Origin: JAGNLA01 sp964472265
GTDB lineage: Bacteria; Caldisericota; Caldisericia; JAAYUI01
Assembly (NCBI GenBank): GCA_964472265.1
Contig: CAYYJO010000079.1
Span: 1-8,204, forward strand
Direction: 5' to 3'
DNA length: 8,204 nucleotides
A program made the position numbers and the translations under genes. Each line of letters begins with the position of its first letter. The stretch's first letter is position 1. Shown here piece by piece: positions 6,135 to 8,204 of this stretch. The notes below the pieces were generated by a model. That model had not been told where the DNA came from. It saw nothing but the letters and a program-made list of their open reading frames with translations, and searched no databases.

Positions 6135-8177
6135 TTATCTTATTTTTCTTACAGCTGGTATGTCCATCAATTCCTTTAAACCATCCACCAGATCAGCCCC
6201 TTCCTTCACTTCAAGGGTTGAGCCATCAAGTGTGTCTTTAGTTATCTCCTCGCATCTTCCGCCCAGATTTTTGGCAAGGAAATTCTCGACAACAGCAAAA
6301 AACGCCTGTGCGTTTTGCCATCTTGAAAATCCGTGACCTTCATCTGGATAATAGCAATAGATGACCGGGATGCCCTTCTTCTTCATGGATGCAACGATTT
6401 GCTCGGATTCTGCCACCTTGACCCTCGGATCATTGGCGCCGTGACCGATGAGCAATGGCTTTTGAATCATGTCTACGAAATTGATGGGTGACCTCGAATC
6501 CAGGAATATTTTGCCAACTTTTGTGTCAGGGTCGCCACCAACCTGCCTTAATTGTGACTCATAATACGGTTTCCAGTAGGATGGGGTCGACTTTAGGAAT
6601 GTCGATAGGTTTGAAATGCCAACCATATCAACTCCACATGCAAATTTGTCTGGAGTGAAGGTCATTCCTACCAAGGCTGCATAACCTCCGTAACTGCCGC
6701 CATAAATAGCCACTTTCGCCGGTATGGCAACCTTTTGGGCAATGGCCCAGTCAACGGCATCGATGAGGTCGTTGTGCATTTTCCCGCCCCATTCGCCGTT
6801 TCCAAGATTGAGAAATCTTTTCCCAAAACCCATCGACCCTCTGAAGTTCACGCTGAGAACTGCATAACCTCTGTTTGCAAAGAACTGGTGCAGTGAATTA
6901 AAGCCCCATGAATCCCTTAGGGCAGGCCCTCCGTGAACGTCAAGAATCATCGGCAATGGCTGGTTTGGGATACCATCATTGTCGTCATCAGTCCACGGCG
7001 GAAGCGACAGGTAGCAGACCAGATTAAGTCCATCTCTGGATTTTATAATCTCGGGGTGCATTTTGGCCAGTGGCACTTTTTCAAGTGATTGCCGAAAACC
7101 AAACAAAAAATTGACTTTCCTTGCATTACGGTCGTAAATGTAGAATTGCTCGGGATAGTCATCCCTGATATATTCCACCACCCACTTGCTGTCATCAAGT
7201 GACATTTCAACAACCTTAAATTCGGCATCATACAACCCTGAAAGGTAATCGACATCCCGCTTGAAACCAGAGTCAATCACTTTCCAGTGTTTTCGTTCAT
7301 AATTGAAGGCGACCGCTGCAATTTCACATTTTGAAGATGTTACAATCCAGTCCTGAACATCAGATTTATCATCTGCAGCCACGAGTTCCTTGTTCCATGT
7401 GGCCAGGTCGACCTTGTAGATACCGAAAGTGTCACGACCAGCGTTGTAGTCAATATAGGCAAAGCTGCTTGATCTGTCGATTGCAAGAAAACCAGTCGTT
7501 TTGGCGTCTTCGAACTCAACCTTGTCCATCACTTCCCATTTTCCATCAGTAAACCTGAGAAGCTCCTTGCCACCATCGGGAGTATGTCTGGTTCCGACAC
7601 TGACATTCAGGTTTTCGTCTAGATCGGCGTCAATGTTGTCGTTATTCTGATATATCATTGTCTGTTTGCCGGTGTTCAGATTTACCAACTTTGTGTCGAA
7701 CACTTCGGGATTCCTGTCATTCATCGAAATGGCAATTTCATTGACATAAACAACACTCAGGGATCGCACGAAAGCCTTGAAACCTTTTCCCGGGGTAAGA
7801 TCAATGACTTTTTTAGTTGTTATGTTTACTCTAAAAATGTGATTATTTTCGTCACCGTTTTCATCCTGTGCGTAAAGCAGGTTATTTGTGTAGTCCCATC
7901 CAAAATAGTGAGGACAACGATCAAGAGGATCAACGGCTGGCTTAGCATCTTTGATATTCTCAACTGGTGCGACCAATATGCAATATGTATTGTTAATGTA
8001 TCCTGTTATCCAGGCTATTTTTGTTCCATCGGGACTGATTTTTGGGGCTACTACGTCAGAACTGCCCAAAACATAACCTCTTGGAATTATCGGCACATCT
8101 TTTTCAGTTATCGGCGGTTTCCCGCAGCCTGGGGCCAAAAATATCAAAACCAGAACAAAAGCCAGTAATCTTCTCAT
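6135..8177 (-). CDS. S9-family serine peptidase lipoprotein (upstream paralog)
   Basis: This 680-residue protein is laid out like its neighbour. The signal peptide is MRRLLAFVLVLIF, ending in LAPGC with Cys18 for lipidation. A beta-propeller follows (about 30-375), with ISPDGTKIAW, DENGDENNH and LTPGKGF. The alpha/beta-hydrolase domain has HGGP (415-418), NFRGSMGFG (444-452), GGSYGGY with Ser495, Asp583 in ANDPRV, and His615 in DEGHGF. All three catalytic residues fall at exactly the same numbers as in the paralog. A DxDxDGxxN loop lies at 397-405. I chose the ATG at 8177 rather than the in-frame one at 8204: GGAGGT sits directly before 8177 with the same 3-base gap as in the paralog, and the longer form would put MSCSHFGGA before the signal peptide. 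It lies 157 bases upstream of the second copy, and no clear terminator follows it. A broad-range periplasmic or surface peptidase is likely; its specificity is unknown. Its own promoter lies outside the window. Confidence 0.94.
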   Translation of the reverse strand: MRRLLAFVLVLIFLAPGCGKPPITEKDVPIIPRGYVLGSSDVVAPKISPDGTKIAWITGYINNTYCILVAPVENIKDAKPAVDPLDRCPHYFGWDYTNNLLYAQDENGDENNHIFRVNITTKKVIDLTPGKGFKAFVRSLSVVYVNEIAISMNDRNPEVFDTKLVNLNTGKQTMIYQNNDNIDADLDENLNVSVGTRHTPDGGKELLRFTDGKWEVMDKVEFEDAKTTGFLAIDRSSSFAYIDYNAGRDTFGIYKVDLATWNKELVAADDKSDVQDWIVTSSKCEIAAVAFNYERKHWKVIDSGFKRDVDYLSGLYDAEFKVVEMSLDDSKWVVEYIRDDYPEQFYIYDRNARKVNFLFGFRQSLEKVPLAKMHPEIIKSRDGLNLVCYLSLPPWTDDDNDGIPNQPLPMILDVHGGPALRDSWGFNSLHQFFANRGYAVLSVNFRGSMGFGKRFLNLGNGEWGGKMHNDLIDAVDWAIAQKVAIPAKVAIYGGSYGGYAALVGMTFTPDKFACGVDMVGISNLSTFLKSTPSYWKPYYESQLRQVGGDPDTKVGKIFLDSRSPINFVDMIQKPLLIGHGANDPRVKVAESEQIVASMKKKGIPVIYCYYPDEGHGFSRWQNAQAFFAVVENFLAKNLGGRCEEITKDTLDGSTLEVKEGADLVDGLKELMDIPAVRKIR

Positions 8178-8180
8178 TGC

Positions 8181-8186
8181 ACCTCC
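8181..8186 (-). promoter_or_regulatory. SD site that fixes the start of the upstream S9 gene
   Basis: The minus strand reads GGAGGT, then GCA, then ATG at 8177. The paralog has the same hexamer with a 3-base gap (GGAGGT-ATA-ATG, at 5986-5975). This supports the start at 8177 over the upstream in-frame ATG at the window edge. Confidence 0.8.
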
Positions 8187-8204
8187 AAAATGGCTACAAG
8201 ACAT

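Noticed and set aside
8178..8204. In-frame ATG at the window edge as the start of the upstream S9 gene
   Set aside because: It would add nine residues before a standard lipoprotein signal peptide, and the GGAGGT site lies between it and the ATG at 8177.
1..8204. CRISPR arrays, tRNA or rRNA genes, insertion sequences, phage genes or attachment sites
   Set aside because: I saw no regularly spaced repeats, no transposase or integrase motifs, and no tRNA-like cloverleaf.

Overview
The window is a compact bacterial chromosomal segment in which every gene I can support reads on the minus strand. Reading from high to low coordinates in transcription order, these are: two adjacent paralogous S9-family (prolyl-oligopeptidase / dipeptidyl-aminopeptidase-like) lipoproteins, a secreted PQQ-type beta-propeller protein, carbamate kinase, a cytidylate kinase fused to a PlsC acyltransferase, and the first 35 codons of another lipoprotein cut by the window edge. 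There is no mobile element, CRISPR array, tRNA or rRNA, and no broken gene. No gap between genes is longer than about 200 bases.

Region by region: (1) 1-192 holds the start of a lipoprotein gene and its likely promoter. (2) 193-2429 is a two-gene unit, carbamate kinase then cmk-plsC, joined by a 4-base ATGA overlap and preceded by a roughly 200-base leader with a promoter candidate and a stem-loop. (3) 2630-3817 is the propeller gene, with a good promoter and Shine-Dalgarno (SD) site. It is insulated from the gene upstream by a textbook intrinsic terminator at 3881-3904. (4) 3923-5977 and 6135-8177 are the S9 paralogs, separated by a very AT-rich 157-base spacer with an extended -10 promoter for the downstream copy.

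The organism is probably a Gram-negative-type bacterium of moderate GC content. Three or four of the six genes make exported or lipid-anchored proteins, the SD sites are strong GGAGGT types, and the promoters look like sigma-70. I cannot assign a phylum from the sequence alone. The fused Cmk-PlsC and the calcium-loop S9 peptidases may help to place it.

Functionally there are two themes. One is extracytoplasmic protein or peptide breakdown by the paired S9 lipoproteins, possibly with the propeller protein as another envelope component. The other is cytoplasmic metabolism: carbamate kinase can make ATP from carbamoyl phosphate, while cmk-plsC joins CMP/CDP recycling to phosphatidic acid synthesis, both of which feed CDP-diacylglycerol. 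The most unusual points are the tandem peptidases sharing a DxDxDGxx(D/N) calcium-type loop just before the catalytic core, the two-enzyme fusion coupled to carbamate kinase, and a recurring TTGCAA -35 element. I found no clear evidence of a wholly new system.
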